A DNA stretch of 64,000 bases from Bradyrhizobium sp. WSM1417. Its GTDB lineage: Bacteria > Pseudomonadota > Alphaproteobacteria > Rhizobiales > Xanthobacteraceae. The stretch covers positions 5,691,831-5,755,830 of the forward strand of contig NZ_KI911783.1 in assembly GCF_000515415.1 (NCBI RefSeq). Direction: 5' to 3'. The position numbers and the translations under genes were made by a program. Within the stretch, counting starts at the first letter, position 1. Every line of letters starts with the position of its first letter. Under the pieces are notes generated by a model. It did not search any database and had not been told where the DNA came from. It saw only the letters and a list, made by a program, of their open reading frames with translations. Below, in pieces: positions 1 through 8,925 of the stretch.

Positions 1-921
1 GCGGATGGCGGCGATCCTCTTCGCATAGGGCACATAGTAGGCCGGCTGGTCGACGCCGAGCCGGTCTTCCTCGGCAATGAAGCGCGCGACCTCCGCGGAC
101 GGCGTCTTCGCGCCGCCGGCACGCTGCACCGTCACCCGGATCGAGCCGCCCTTGGTCTCGATGTGCTGGACGTCGATCACCTCCATGCCGAGCCGCGCGA
201 AGAAGCGCGTCAGCGGCTTGATGTTAAAATACGACAGATGCTCGTGATAGACGGTGTCGAGAAGGTTCTTCTCGGTGACGTCGACGCCATACTGCGTTTC
301 GAAAACGAACAGCCCGTCCGGCGCAAGCACGTCACGAACCCCGATCACCAGCGGGTCGAGATTGTCGACATTGGCGATCATGTTGTTGGCGATCACGACG
401 CTGGCCGCGCCATGGCTTTGCAGGATGCGGCGACCGATGGCATCGGTGAAGAAATCGCCGATGGTCTCGATTCCCGCTTCCGTCGCACGCCGCGCGATGT
501 CGACGGCGGGATCGACGCCCAGCACCCGCATGCCGCGTTCCCTAAAAAAACCGAGCAGCGATCCGTCGTTGCTGCCGAGCTCGACGACCAGCGAGCCTGG
601 CGCGATGGCGAACCGGCTGACGACGTCGCCGGCGTAGCCTGCGAAGTGCTCCCGCAGGCCAAGCGAGAGCGAGGTGGTGTAGACGTAGTTTCGGTACTGG
701 ATCTCTGGATTGCCGACGTGGAGAATCTGCAGGTGGCCGCAATCTGCGCACAGGTGCAGCGCCATCGGCACCGCAGCCCGAAAGACGGGATCGTCGACGC
801 TTGCATCCGGCACCTGGAAGTTCGGCGTGCCAATGGGCATGCCTGCCATCGGGACGACAAGCTCTTGCTTGTCCGAATGACAGAGGCGGCAGGTATGGCG
901 GACGTAAAACAGGTTTTTCAT
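1..921 (-). CDS. Zinc-binding C-methyltransferase, 3' end cut by window edge
   Basis: The frame stays open for 307 codons from an ATG at 921 to the left edge, so the C-terminus is missing. The N-terminus carries a zinc-ribbon pair (CRLC at residues 11-14, then CADC about 50 residues later), followed by a SAM-binding motif VVELGSNDG and the YHEHLSYF segment typical of sugar C-methyltransferases of the TylCIII/NovU type (Methyltransf_13 + class I + Methyltransf_14). Those enzymes add a methyl to carbon 3 or 5 of NDP-4-keto sugars. It lies downstream of the SIS isomerase on the same strand and is a distant paralogue of the gene at 13611-14828. The family is clear; the substrate is inferred from the cluster. 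Confidence 0.85.
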   Translation of the reverse strand, partial: MKNLFYVRHTCRLCHSDKQELVVPMAGMPIGTPNFQVPDASVDDPVFRAAVPMALHLCADCGHLQILHVGNPEIQYRNYVYTTSLSLGLREHFAGYAGDVVSRFAIAPGSLVVELGSNDGSLLGFFRERGMRVLGVDPAVDIARRATEAGIETIGDFFTDAIGRRILQSHGAASVVIANNMIANVDNLDPLVIGVRDVLAPDGLFVFETQYGVDVTEKNLLDTVYHEHLSYFNIKPLTRFFARLGMEVIDVQHIETKGGSIRVTVQRAGGAKTPSAEVARFIAEEDRLGVDQPAYYVPYAKRIAAIR

Positions 922-997
922 CGTAGGACCGTGCAACGGAGACATGCGAGCGGGCGAGGCAATCTCACCCCGTGGTGATCAGATCGAGGGCACCGCC

Positions 998-1609
998 TCA
1001 AGAGGCCGGATATTCCGCGCGACCGATGATGAGGTCGATCGCGGCCATCATCCAGAACTGATGCGTGGTCTCGACGATGTTGTAGCTGCGGCTGTCGACG
1101 TAATAATTGACGTCGCCGAGATAGCGCAGCGGATTCTCCGCGTTCATGCCCGACAGCGTGATCACATCGAGCTTCGTCGTCCGCGCCTGCGCGACCGCAT
1201 TGAGAATGTTCTTCGAACGTCCCGACGAGCTGATTGCGACGAGGCAATCGCCGGCGCGTGCGTTCAGCCTCACAGCATGCGCAAGCCAGTCCTCGAAACC
1301 GTAGTCATTGGCGAGGCACGACATCATGCTGGCATCGCTGAAGCAGAGTGCGGGCACCGCTGCGTTCTTCGCCAGATCGATTGCGAGATGGGAGGCGATG
1401 CCGGCCGAGCCTCCATTGCCGATGAAGATGACGCGGCCGCCCTGCTCGCGCGCGCGCAACCAGACCGTGCGGGTGGCGGAAATCCTGGCGAAAACCCCAT
1501 CGTCAATTGCCGTCGCACGGTGGAGGCGCCCTACGTAGTCGTCAAGGAAAGCCTTGTGATCGGGATCGACGGACTCGGCAGGCATGGGCACGCGGCTCGA
1601 CGGCGACAT
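998..1609 (-). CDS. SIS-domain sugar-phosphate isomerase, GmhA-like
   Basis: A 203-residue SIS-domain protein, the usual size for sedoheptulose-7-phosphate isomerases. The phosphosugar loop FIGNGGSAGIASH and the downstream AISSSGRSKN serine loop are both present. GmhA converts sedoheptulose 7-phosphate to D-glycero-heptose 7-phosphate in the cytoplasm. I chose the ATG at 1609 because AGGA sits five bases upstream; the frame stays open to a GTG at 1696 but that has no ribosome site. It diverges from the epimerase at 1747 and precedes the C-methyltransferase at 921. Heptose isomerase is the best guess from the motif and the kinase/nucleotidyltransferase nearby; other SIS sugar isomerases cannot be excluded. 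Confidence 0.8.
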   Translation of the reverse strand: MSPSSRVPMPAESVDPDHKAFLDDYVGRLHRATAIDDGVFARISATRTVWLRAREQGGRVIFIGNGGSAGIASHLAIDLAKNAAVPALCFSDASMMSCLANDYGFEDWLAHAVRLNARAGDCLVAISSSGRSKNILNAVAQARTTKLDVITLSGMNAENPLRYLGDVNYYVDSRSYNIVETTHQFWMMAAIDLIIGRAEYPAS

Positions 1610-1746
1610 GACGTCCTGATACCGGCTATCACCAGCGATTGCAAAGGTATATTGCCTTCGAAGCCGACTAGCAGCCGATTCGGTTTCCACCTTCACTCAA
1701 CATTGGCGGGCCTGTTTCGCTGGGCATTCGCATCACGGATGTTCCT

Positions 1747-2742
1747 ATGAAATGCATCGTTACCGGTGGCGCCGGCTTCATCGGCAGTCACCTCGTCGAC
1801 CGCCTCCTCGACGACGGCCACGAGGTCGTCGCGCTCGACAATTTCGTGATCGGACGCCCCGAAAATCTGGCCTCGCGCGTCGATTCTGATCGACTGAAGA
1901 TCGTGCGGGCAGACGTCACCGAACGCGAATCGATCAAGCCGCATTTCGACGGCATCGACTGGGTATTCCATCTCGCAGCGCTGGCCGACATCGTTCCCTC
2001 GATCGAGTCCCCGATCCCGTATCACCGCGCCAACGTCGACGGTACGGTCAACGTTCTCGAGGCTGCACGGCAGGCCGGCGTCAGCCGCTTCGTTTATGCC
2101 GCGTCGTCCTCCTGCTACGGAATTCCCGACGTCTATCCGACGCCGGAGAGCGCCGAGATTCGGCCGATGTATCCCTATGCCCTCACCAAGAATCTCGGCG
2201 AGCAGTGCGTCATGCACTGGTGCCAAGTCTACAAGCTGCCCGCGGTGGCGCTGCGCCTGTTCAACGTGTACGGGCCGCGCCATCGCACCACGGGCACCTA
2301 TGGCGCCGTGTTCGGCGTGTTCATGGCGCAGAAGCTCGCCGGCAAGCCCTTCACGGTGGTCGGCGACGGCGAACAGACCCGCGACTTCACCTTCGTCAGC
2401 GATGTCGCCGACGCTTTCGTGACGGCCGCGCGCTCCGAGGTCTCCAACGAGATTTTCAACGTCGGCTCCGACAACACCTACAGTGTCAACCAGCTGGTCG
2501 AGCTCCTCGGCGGCGACAAGGTCCACATTCCCAAGCGTCCCGGCGAGCCCGATTGCACCTATGCCGACATCACCAAGATCAAGCGGATCCTGAAATGGAC
2601 GCCGAAGGTAAAATTTGAGGACGGGGTCGCGACGATGCTGAAGTCGATGGATCAGTATAAGGACGCCCCCCTGTGGACGGTGGACAAGATCGCGGACGCC
2701 ACGAAGGACTGGTTCAAATATCTGGGAGACAACAACGACTAG
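1747..2742 (+). CDS. NAD-dependent nucleotide-sugar epimerase/dehydratase
   Basis: An extended SDR of 331 residues. The Rossmann motif TGGAGFIGSH is at 6-15, the catalytic YxxxK is Y144/K148 (YALTK), and the serine cluster is near 120-122. Closest in appearance to UDP-hexose 4-epimerases and NDP-heptose/dTDP-sugar dehydratases. It is the first plus-strand gene of the sugar cluster, starting about 140 bases from the divergent SIS gene. About 115 bases separate it from the HldE-like gene. The exact substrate is not readable from the sequence. Confidence 0.88.
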   Translation: MKCIVTGGAGFIGSHLVDRLLDDGHEVVALDNFVIGRPENLASRVDSDRLKIVRADVTERESIKPHFDGIDWVFHLAALADIVPSIESPIPYHRANVDGTVNVLEAARQAGVSRFVYAASSSCYGIPDVYPTPESAEIRPMYPYALTKNLGEQCVMHWCQVYKLPAVALRLFNVYGPRHRTTGTYGAVFGVFMAQKLAGKPFTVVGDGEQTRDFTFVSDVADAFVTAARSEVSNEIFNVGSDNTYSVNQLVELLGGDKVHIPKRPGEPDCTYADITKIKRILKWTPKVKFEDGVATMLKSMDQYKDAPLWTVDKIADATKDWFKYLGDNND

Positions 2743-2858
2743 GCGTCCGGCGCGCCGCAGAAGGCAAGCCTGTGAACAGGTTCGCCGGGTATCGTTGCGG
2801 CGAATCGATCAATTCCGGACCGCCCGGCTGAGGCCGGCCGGCGCTTTGGGTTATTCAC

Positions 2859-4430
2859 ATGGGCAATATTTCGAACGACACTCCCGCGTTGAACGACCAA
2901 CTGGCGGCGCACGAAAAGATCAAGACAATCGAGGAATTGGGCGAGATCGCGCGGTCCGCGCAAGCGCGGGGCCGGAAGGTTGCACTCTGCCACGGCGTCT
3001 TCGACCTCGTGCATCTCGGCCATATCAGGCACATCCAGGCGGCGCGCAACGAGGGCGACGTCGTCATGGTGACGATCACCGCCGACCGTTACGTCAACAA
3101 GGGACCGGGGCGGCCGATCTTCCCCGAAAACATGCGGGCCGAGATGCTGGCTTCGCTCGCGACGGTCGATTGGGTCGGCATCAACCACACCTCCAGCGCC
3201 GAGCCGATCCTGGATACTGTGCGGCCGGACATCTATGTGAAGGGGTCCGACTACGAAAACCCCGAAGACGACGTAACCGGCAAGATCCGGAGCGAGCGCG
3301 ACGCCGTCGAGTGTCACGGCGGACGCATCGTGTTCACGCGCGACGTGACATTCAGCTCCTCATCGCTGGTGAACCGGTATTTCGACATCTACGATCCTCC
3401 ACTCCGCGACTACCTGCAAAAAGTCCGTGAAGGCGGCGGCGCCGACCGCCTGCTGGAGCTGATCGACAAGGTGCAGGACATGCACGTCGTCCTGGTCGGC
3501 GACACCATCATCGACGAATACCAGTACGTCACGGCGCTCGGAAAGGCCTCGAAGGAAAACATCGTCGCCACGCTGTTCAAGAACGGCGAGCATTTTGCCG
3601 GCGGCGTCATTGCCGCGGCGAACCATGTCGCGAGCTTCTGCAAGTCGGTGGAGGTCGTCACGACGCTGGGTGGCAACGACTACCCTGAAGAGTTCATTCG
3701 TGCGCATGTCCGCCCGAACGTCACGTTGACGCCGATCCGCCTTCAGGGCCGTCCGACGACCCGCAAATCGCGGTACGTCGAGCTGGGATATTTGCACAAG
3801 CTCTTCGAAGTCTACACCATGGACGATACGCCGCTCGACGAGGCCGATCGGAAGGAGATCGACCGCATCACGACGGAGCGCGTGCGTGGCGCGGACGTGG
3901 TGATCGCCACCGATTTCGGTCACGGCATGATCGCGTCGAGCACGATCGACGCCCTGATCGTCAACTCCAAGTTCCTGGCGGTCAATGCCCAGAGCAACAG
4001 CGGCAATCACGGCTACAACCTGATCACGCGGTATCCGCGGGCCGACTACATCTGCATCGACGCGCCGGAGGCGCGCCTGGCTGCAACCGACAAGTTCAGC
4101 GACATCGCGTCCGTGATCGAGGCCGGCCTGCATGGCAAGATCGACTGCGACAACATGATCATCACGCATGGCTCCTTCGGCTGCTACCCCTTCTCGTCAA
4201 AAACCGGCGTCACGCGCGTTCCCGCCTTCACCAAGACCGTCGTCGACACCGTCGGCGCGGGGGACGCCTTCCTGACGATCACGGCGCCGCTGGTCGCCGC
4301 CGGCGGCAATATCGAGGACGTCGCCTTCATCGGCAACGCGGCCGGCGCGATCAAGGTCGGGATCGTCGGCCACCGCAGCTCGGTCGAAAAAGTGCCGCTG
4401 GTCAAGTTCGTCACCGCGTTGCTGAAGTAG
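2859..4430 (+). CDS. HldE-like bifunctional protein, nucleotidyltransferase then PfkB kinase (reversed order)
   Basis: A 523-residue protein with two domains. Residues ~38-185 are a cytidylyltransferase-fold domain with the HxGH motif (HLGH, 52-55) and a later VKGSDYE segment like the VKGGDY of HldE/RfaE. Residues ~215-523 are a PfkB sugar kinase with an FAGG segment and the ATP/anion-hole signature DTVGAGD at 463-469, whose last Asp is the catalytic base. In Escherichia coli HldE the kinase comes first and the nucleotidyltransferase second; here the order is swapped. HldE phosphorylates heptose 7-phosphate at C1 and later adenylylates it. In this cluster it likely activates a heptose-like sugar. 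Which nucleotide it uses is unknown. Confidence 0.88.
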   Translation: MGNISNDTPALNDQLAAHEKIKTIEELGEIARSAQARGRKVALCHGVFDLVHLGHIRHIQAARNEGDVVMVTITADRYVNKGPGRPIFPENMRAEMLASLATVDWVGINHTSSAEPILDTVRPDIYVKGSDYENPEDDVTGKIRSERDAVECHGGRIVFTRDVTFSSSSLVNRYFDIYDPPLRDYLQKVREGGGADRLLELIDKVQDMHVVLVGDTIIDEYQYVTALGKASKENIVATLFKNGEHFAGGVIAAANHVASFCKSVEVVTTLGGNDYPEEFIRAHVRPNVTLTPIRLQGRPTTRKSRYVELGYLHKLFEVYTMDDTPLDEADRKEIDRITTERVRGADVVIATDFGHGMIASSTIDALIVNSKFLAVNAQSNSGNHGYNLITRYPRADYICIDAPEARLAATDKFSDIASVIEAGLHGKIDCDNMIITHGSFGCYPFSSKTGVTRVPAFTKTVVDTVGAGDAFLTITAPLVAAGGNIEDVAFIGNAAGAIKVGIVGHRSSVEKVPLVKFVTALLK

Positions 4431-4458
4431 CGCGACCGGCAGATACTGGAGAACGACA

Positions 4459-5460
4459 GTGATTGGTCAAAAATGGAACGTGATGGTCACCGGTGGTGCC
4501 GGCTATGTCGGCAGCGTGCTGGTTCCCCAGTTGCTCGCTGCGGGCCACAAGGTCACCGTGCTCGACCTGTTCATGTATGGCGAGGACGTGTTTGATGGCG
4601 TCCGCAACAATCCCGATTTGCGCCTGGTCAAGGGCGACATCCGTGACGAAGCCGCGATCAACGAGGCCCTGCGCGGCAACAACGCCGTGATCCATCTCGC
4701 CTGCATCTCCAACGACCCGTCGTTCGAGCTGGACCCGGGGCTCGGCAAGTCCATCAATTACGACTGCTTCCGGCCGATGGTGCGCGCCGCCAAGAAGGCA
4801 GGCATCAAGCGCTTCATCTATGCCTCCTCGTCCAGCGTCTACGGCATCAAGGACGAAGTCGAGGTGACCGAGGACCTGTGCTGCGAGCCGCTCACGGACT
4901 ACTCGAAGTTCAAGGCGATGTGCGAGACCGACCTTGCCGACGAGGCCGCGTCCGGTTTCGTCACCTGCACGGTTCGTCCCGCCACCGTCTGCGGCTACGC
5001 ACCGCGGCAGCGGCTCGACGTCGTCGTCAACATCCTGACAAATCTCGCGGTCAACACCGGCCGCATCCGCGTGTTCGGCGGAACGCAGCGCCGGCCCAAT
5101 TTGCACATCGAGGACATGTCCGCGGCCTATCTGTTCCTGCTCCAGCAGGATGACGCAAAGATCGACGGCAAGACTTACAATATCGGCTACGAGAACCACT
5201 CGCTGATGAAGATCGCCGACATCGTCAAGTCGGTGGTCGGCAGCAATGTCGACGTCGTCGTTGAGCCGACCGACGATCTCCGCTCCTACCACGTCTCTTC
5301 GGAGAAGATCCGGCGCGAGCTCGGCTTTGCGCCGTCCCACACGATCGAGCAGGCCGTGTCCGGTCTCGTTGACGCTTTCAAGGCCGGCCACCTGCCGAAC
5401 TCGCTCAACGACCCCCGGTACTTCAACATCAAGATGATGCAGAACATCAGCCTGAAGTGA
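4459..5460 (+). CDS. NAD-dependent sugar epimerase/dehydratase (second copy)
   Basis: An extended SDR of 333 residues starting at GTG 4459, with GGAG seven bases upstream. The Rossmann motif TGGAGYVGS is at 11-19 and the catalytic pair is Y148/K152 (YSKFK). It resembles the heptose epimerase/UDP-glucose epimerase branch and is only distantly similar to the gene at 1747, so the two probably act at different steps. Its stop codon overlaps the GTG start of the HAD gene (GTGA), indicating translational coupling. Confidence 0.87.
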   Translation: MIGQKWNVMVTGGAGYVGSVLVPQLLAAGHKVTVLDLFMYGEDVFDGVRNNPDLRLVKGDIRDEAAINEALRGNNAVIHLACISNDPSFELDPGLGKSINYDCFRPMVRAAKKAGIKRFIYASSSSVYGIKDEVEVTEDLCCEPLTDYSKFKAMCETDLADEAASGFVTCTVRPATVCGYAPRQRLDVVVNILTNLAVNTGRIRVFGGTQRRPNLHIEDMSAAYLFLLQQDDAKIDGKTYNIGYENHSLMKIADIVKSVVGSNVDVVVEPTDDLRSYHVSSEKIRRELGFAPSHTIEQAVSGLVDAFKAGHLPNSLNDPRYFNIKMMQNISLK

Positions 5461-6077
5461 GCGGCGTGCGGATCGGCATCGATTTCGACAACACGATCAT
5501 CTGCTACGACAAGGTCTTTGCGGCCGTCGCACGTGAGCGTGGGCTGATGCCGGAAGGGTGGGAGGGGCTGAAGACCGACCTACGGGATCATCTCCGGTCC
5601 CGCGCGGGCGGCGAGCTCGCCTGGCAAGGACTGCAAGGCTTCGTCTACGGCAAGGGAATTGGCAGCGCCGAAATCTATTCGGGGGTGCGGGAATTCCTGG
5701 CGGCGTGCAAGCAGGCCGGCTCTAAAGTCTCCATCATCAGCCACAAGACCCGATTCGGTCATCAGGACCCCGATCGCACGGACCTGCGTGACGCCGCGCG
5801 CAGCTGGCTGCGGGGAGCCGGCCTGGTCGACGCTGCGGATGCGACGCTGGCCATCGGCGACGTCTATTTCGAGGACACACTGGCCGCCAAGGTCGAGAGG
5901 CTCGTGAGCCTGAAGCTCGACGTCTTCATCGACGACCTCGTCGACGTCTTCGAGCAACCACATTTTCCGAAGGCCACGCGATCGATCCTGTTCACGACGT
6001 CGCAGCCTCTCCACCCCGAACACTGCAAGCCGATCGCGACATGGGCCGATATCCGCCGCGAGGTGTTTGCGGCATGA
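5457..6077 (+). CDS. HAD-superfamily phosphatase
   Basis: A 206-residue protein opening with the HAD motif I DFDNT (D9, D11, T13); an acidic VFIDDLVDVF near residue 160 fits motif IV. The start GTG overlaps the previous stop. In heptose activation a HAD phosphatase (GmhB) removes the C7 phosphate from the 1,7-bisphosphate between the two HldE steps. This protein is not a close GmhB homologue by eye, so the role rests on its position in the operon. It could instead act on another sugar phosphate. Confidence 0.8.
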   Translation: MSGVRIGIDFDNTIICYDKVFAAVARERGLMPEGWEGLKTDLRDHLRSRAGGELAWQGLQGFVYGKGIGSAEIYSGVREFLAACKQAGSKVSIISHKTRFGHQDPDRTDLRDAARSWLRGAGLVDAADATLAIGDVYFEDTLAAKVERLVSLKLDVFIDDLVDVFEQPHFPKATRSILFTTSQPLHPEHCKPIATWADIRREVFAA

Positions 6078-7102
6078 GCGAGACCGACATCACCGCGCCG
6101 GATGCGATGGCGATCGGCAGCCGCCTGGCCGGTGCGCGTGTCGCATCCGCCCAGCCGGCACGGTCCGGCGGCAACAACAGGGTGTTTCGGCTGGAGATGG
6201 CAGAGGGACCGCCCCTCGCCCTCAAACATTATCCGTCCGACGGACGCGATCGCCTAGGACAGGAGTATGATGCACTCTCGTTCCTGGCGCGCCACGGCAT
6301 CACGTCGACACCGCGGCCAGTCGCGAAGGACGCAGATGCGTTCTGCGCGCTGTACCAGTGGTTCGACGGCGAGGCCGCGGTGCTGCGCCCCCAAGGCGAC
6401 GATGCCGATCAGCTCGCCGATTTCCTCATCGATCTGCAGAAGCTGCGCGAGGCCGAAGGCGCGCAGACTTTGCGCAACGCCTCAGCGAGCATCTTTTCGC
6501 CCGAGGCGGCCATCGCCCAGTACGAGCGGCGCCTGGACGCACTGAGGCGGGCCTCGGATGATCATCCCGACCTGCGCGCGTTCATGGAAGGCAGCTTGGT
6601 CCCCAGCATTGACGTCGCGATTCGGCAGCTCCGCCGGCACTACGCGGAACTGGGTCGGCATCCCGCAGCGGACCTTGCACCCACCCATCGCGCGCTGAGT
6701 CCGTCCGATTTCGGACTGCACAACGCACTGCGCGCCGAAGACGGGCGCTTGCGATTCATCGACTTCGAATATTTCGGCTGGGACGATCCGGTCAAGCTCG
6801 TGTCCGACACTGCCATTCACCCCGGTAGCGATCTGCCCGAGGCGAGCGCGAATCACTTGATTGAACGGTTGTCGCGCGCCTTCGAGGCGAACGATGACGC
6901 GTTTGCGATCCGACGTGACGTACTTTATCCTGTGTTAAAGGGAATCTGGTGCCTGATTGTCCTGAACGCCTATTTGCCGGACAGCCGCTCCCGGCGCGCA
7001 ATGGCTGCGCAAGGTGGCGATGTTAGGATCCGCCTCGCCGGTCAGCTCGACAAAGCCCGCCGGCTTCACCAGACGATTCGCCCAACCGATTTACCGAAGT
7101 GA
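6074..7102 (+). CDS. APH-fold phosphotransferase (small-molecule kinase)
   Basis: 342 residues from the ATG at 6074, which overlaps the HAD stop (ATGA). The catalytic loop is SPSDFGLHN and the metal-binding DFEYFGWDDP follows; both fit the aminoglycoside/choline kinase fold, with the usual HGD changed to PSD but the Asp and Asn kept. Such kinases phosphorylate sugars, choline or ethanolamine-like alcohols. In this operon it may phosphorylate a sugar or a decorating alcohol. The in-frame extension to 6041 overlaps the HAD gene and is not favoured. Confidence 0.8.
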   Translation: MSETDITAPDAMAIGSRLAGARVASAQPARSGGNNRVFRLEMAEGPPLALKHYPSDGRDRLGQEYDALSFLARHGITSTPRPVAKDADAFCALYQWFDGEAAVLRPQGDDADQLADFLIDLQKLREAEGAQTLRNASASIFSPEAAIAQYERRLDALRRASDDHPDLRAFMEGSLVPSIDVAIRQLRRHYAELGRHPAADLAPTHRALSPSDFGLHNALRAEDGRLRFIDFEYFGWDDPVKLVSDTAIHPGSDLPEASANHLIERLSRAFEANDDAFAIRRDVLYPVLKGIWCLIVLNAYLPDSRSRRAMAAQGGDVRIRLAGQLDKARRLHQTIRPTDLPK

Positions 7103-7947
7103 CCCAGATCTCACCGCACGCTGAAGCCGCTCTCACCTGCACGCTTGACGAGCGCAGCCTTTATCTGCGCCGCCTGGTGCTCGGTTCTGTCCGCTCCGCG
7201 GGACGCGGACATGTCGGTCCGGCATTGTCGCTGATCGAGATGGTCCGCGTGCTCTACGATGACGTGCTGCGGATCGATCCGAACAACCCGCGCGATCCGG
7301 CCCGCGACCGCGCGATCCTCAGCAAGGGACACGGGTGTCTTGCACTCTATGCGCTGTTGGCCGATCGCGGCTTCTTTCCGCTGTCGGAGCTGGACGGTTT
7401 CTGCGGCCCCGACAGCATTTTGGGCGGACATCCCGAATACGGAATGGTGCCGGGGGTCGAGGCCTCGACCGGCGCGCTCGGACACGGCCTGTCGATCGGT
7501 GTCGGCCTCGCGCTCGCCGCGCGCATGCGCGGGCGCAGCTACCGCACCTTCGTCCTGCTCGGCGACGGCGAGATCAACGAGGGATCGGTGTGGGAAGCCG
7601 CCATGGGCGCGGCCAAGCACGGGCTCGACAATCTGGTCGCGCTGATCGACTACAACAAGCTGCAGAGCTACGGCCCCACCGATTACGTCCTGCCGCTAGA
7701 GCCGCTCGCGGACAAATGGCGCAGCTTCGGCTTTGCCGTCCAGGAGCTCAACGGCCACGACATCGCCGCCCTGCGCAGCGTCCTGAAGCAGGTCCCAGCC
7801 GTTCCGGGAAGACCCACCGCGATCATTTGCCATACCGTCAAGGGCAAGGGTCTGCCGGCCGCGGAATCCAACGCCGATTGGCATCACAAGAACAAGCTCA
7901 CCGACAGTGAGCTCGACGCCGTCCGCGTCGCCGTCGGGGATTTTTGA
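7099..7947 (+). CDS. Transketolase, N-terminal (TPP-binding) subunit
   Basis: 282 residues, the length of the N-terminal half of split transketolases. The thiamine-diphosphate motif GDGEINEGSVWEAA with the later DYNK is intact, and SKGHGCLALYALL matches the family's early active-site segment. The GTG start overlaps the kinase stop (GTGA). The partner subunit follows immediately. Transketolases move a two-carbon ketol unit between sugar phosphates. In a sugar cluster this can supply ketoheptose phosphate or build a branched sugar; the choice is not decided by sequence. Confidence 0.9.
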   Translation: MTQISPHAEAALTCTLDERSLYLRRLVLGSVRSAGRGHVGPALSLIEMVRVLYDDVLRIDPNNPRDPARDRAILSKGHGCLALYALLADRGFFPLSELDGFCGPDSILGGHPEYGMVPGVEASTGALGHGLSIGVGLALAARMRGRSYRTFVLLGDGEINEGSVWEAAMGAAKHGLDNLVALIDYNKLQSYGPTDYVLPLEPLADKWRSFGFAVQELNGHDIAALRSVLKQVPAVPGRPTAIICHTVKGKGLPAAESNADWHHKNKLTDSELDAVRVAVGDF

Positions 7948-7957
7948 TCGGGTCCTC

Positions 7958-8917
7958 ATGCGCAACACCGCGATGAACATGGTCCACAAGCTCGCCGCGC
8001 GCGACGAGCGTGTGCTCTACATCGGCTCCGATCCCGGCGCAGGTACCTTGCGCGCGATGAGCAAGGATTTTCCGAAGCGCCATCTGATCGAAGGCATTTC
8101 GGAAGCACACATCATCGGCATGTCGGCCGGTCTCGCGATGGAAGGCTTCGTACCCTATGTCAACACCATCGCCACATTCCTCACCCGCCGCTGCTACGAG
8201 CAGGTCGCCGTCGATCTGTGCCTGCACAATCTGCCGGTGCGGCTGATCGCCAATGGCGGCGGGCTGGTCTACGCGCCGCTCGGCCCCACCCACCAGGCGA
8301 TCGAGGACATCGCCATCATGCGGGCGCTGCCGAACATGACGGTGGTCTGCCCGTGCGACGCCGACGAGGCGGCGCGGCTGATGGAGCAAACGCTCGACTG
8401 GACCGGGCCGATCTACATCCGGCTCGGCAAAGGTGGCGACGCCGTGGTCTCGAAGGCCGAGCACGGCTTTGAGATCGGCAAGGCCATCCTGATGCGGCCG
8501 CCCGGCGACGTCGTCATGGTCACGACAGGCATCATGCTCCAGCGCGCACTCGCTGCGGCCGACCTGCTGGCAGCGCAAGGCATTCGCGCCGGCATCCTGC
8601 ACATGCACACCGTCAAGCCGCTCGACACCGAGGCGCTGCTGCAAGCGATCCGGGGCACCAGGCTGGTAGCGACGCTGGAGGAGCACGTGCCCTCCGGCGG
8701 CCTTGGCAGCGCGGTCGCGGAGGCGCTGATCGACAAGCTCGGCTCTGGCCTGCCCGCGATGCTGCGGTTGTCGCTGCCGGACCGGTTCATGCACAATTAC
8801 GGATCGCAGGATTCGCTGCTCAAGAAGCACGGACTTTCCGCCGACGCCATTGCGACCTCGATCGCGCGCGCGCTCCCCGCCTCGCACACCTCCTCTCCGC
8901 AACTTCATTCCACCTGA
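7958..8917 (+). CDS. Transketolase, C-terminal (PYR) subunit
   Basis: 320 residues from the ATG at 7958, ten bases after the stop of the N-terminal subunit. It has the pyrimidine-binding domain, with the conserved glutamate in EGISEAHIIGMSAGLA, then the transketolase C-terminal domain. Together the two subunits give a complete transketolase/DXS-like enzyme. The frame stays open to 7907 in overlap with the upstream gene, but the ATG gives the expected N-terminus (RNTAMNMVHKLA). Confidence 0.9.
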   Translation: MRNTAMNMVHKLAARDERVLYIGSDPGAGTLRAMSKDFPKRHLIEGISEAHIIGMSAGLAMEGFVPYVNTIATFLTRRCYEQVAVDLCLHNLPVRLIANGGGLVYAPLGPTHQAIEDIAIMRALPNMTVVCPCDADEAARLMEQTLDWTGPIYIRLGKGGDAVVSKAEHGFEIGKAILMRPPGDVVMVTTGIMLQRALAAADLLAAQGIRAGILHMHTVKPLDTEALLQAIRGTRLVATLEEHVPSGGLGSAVAEALIDKLGSGLPAMLRLSLPDRFMHNYGSQDSLLKKHGLSADAIATSIARALPASHTSSPQLHST

Positions 8918-8925
8918 CGGCCCCC

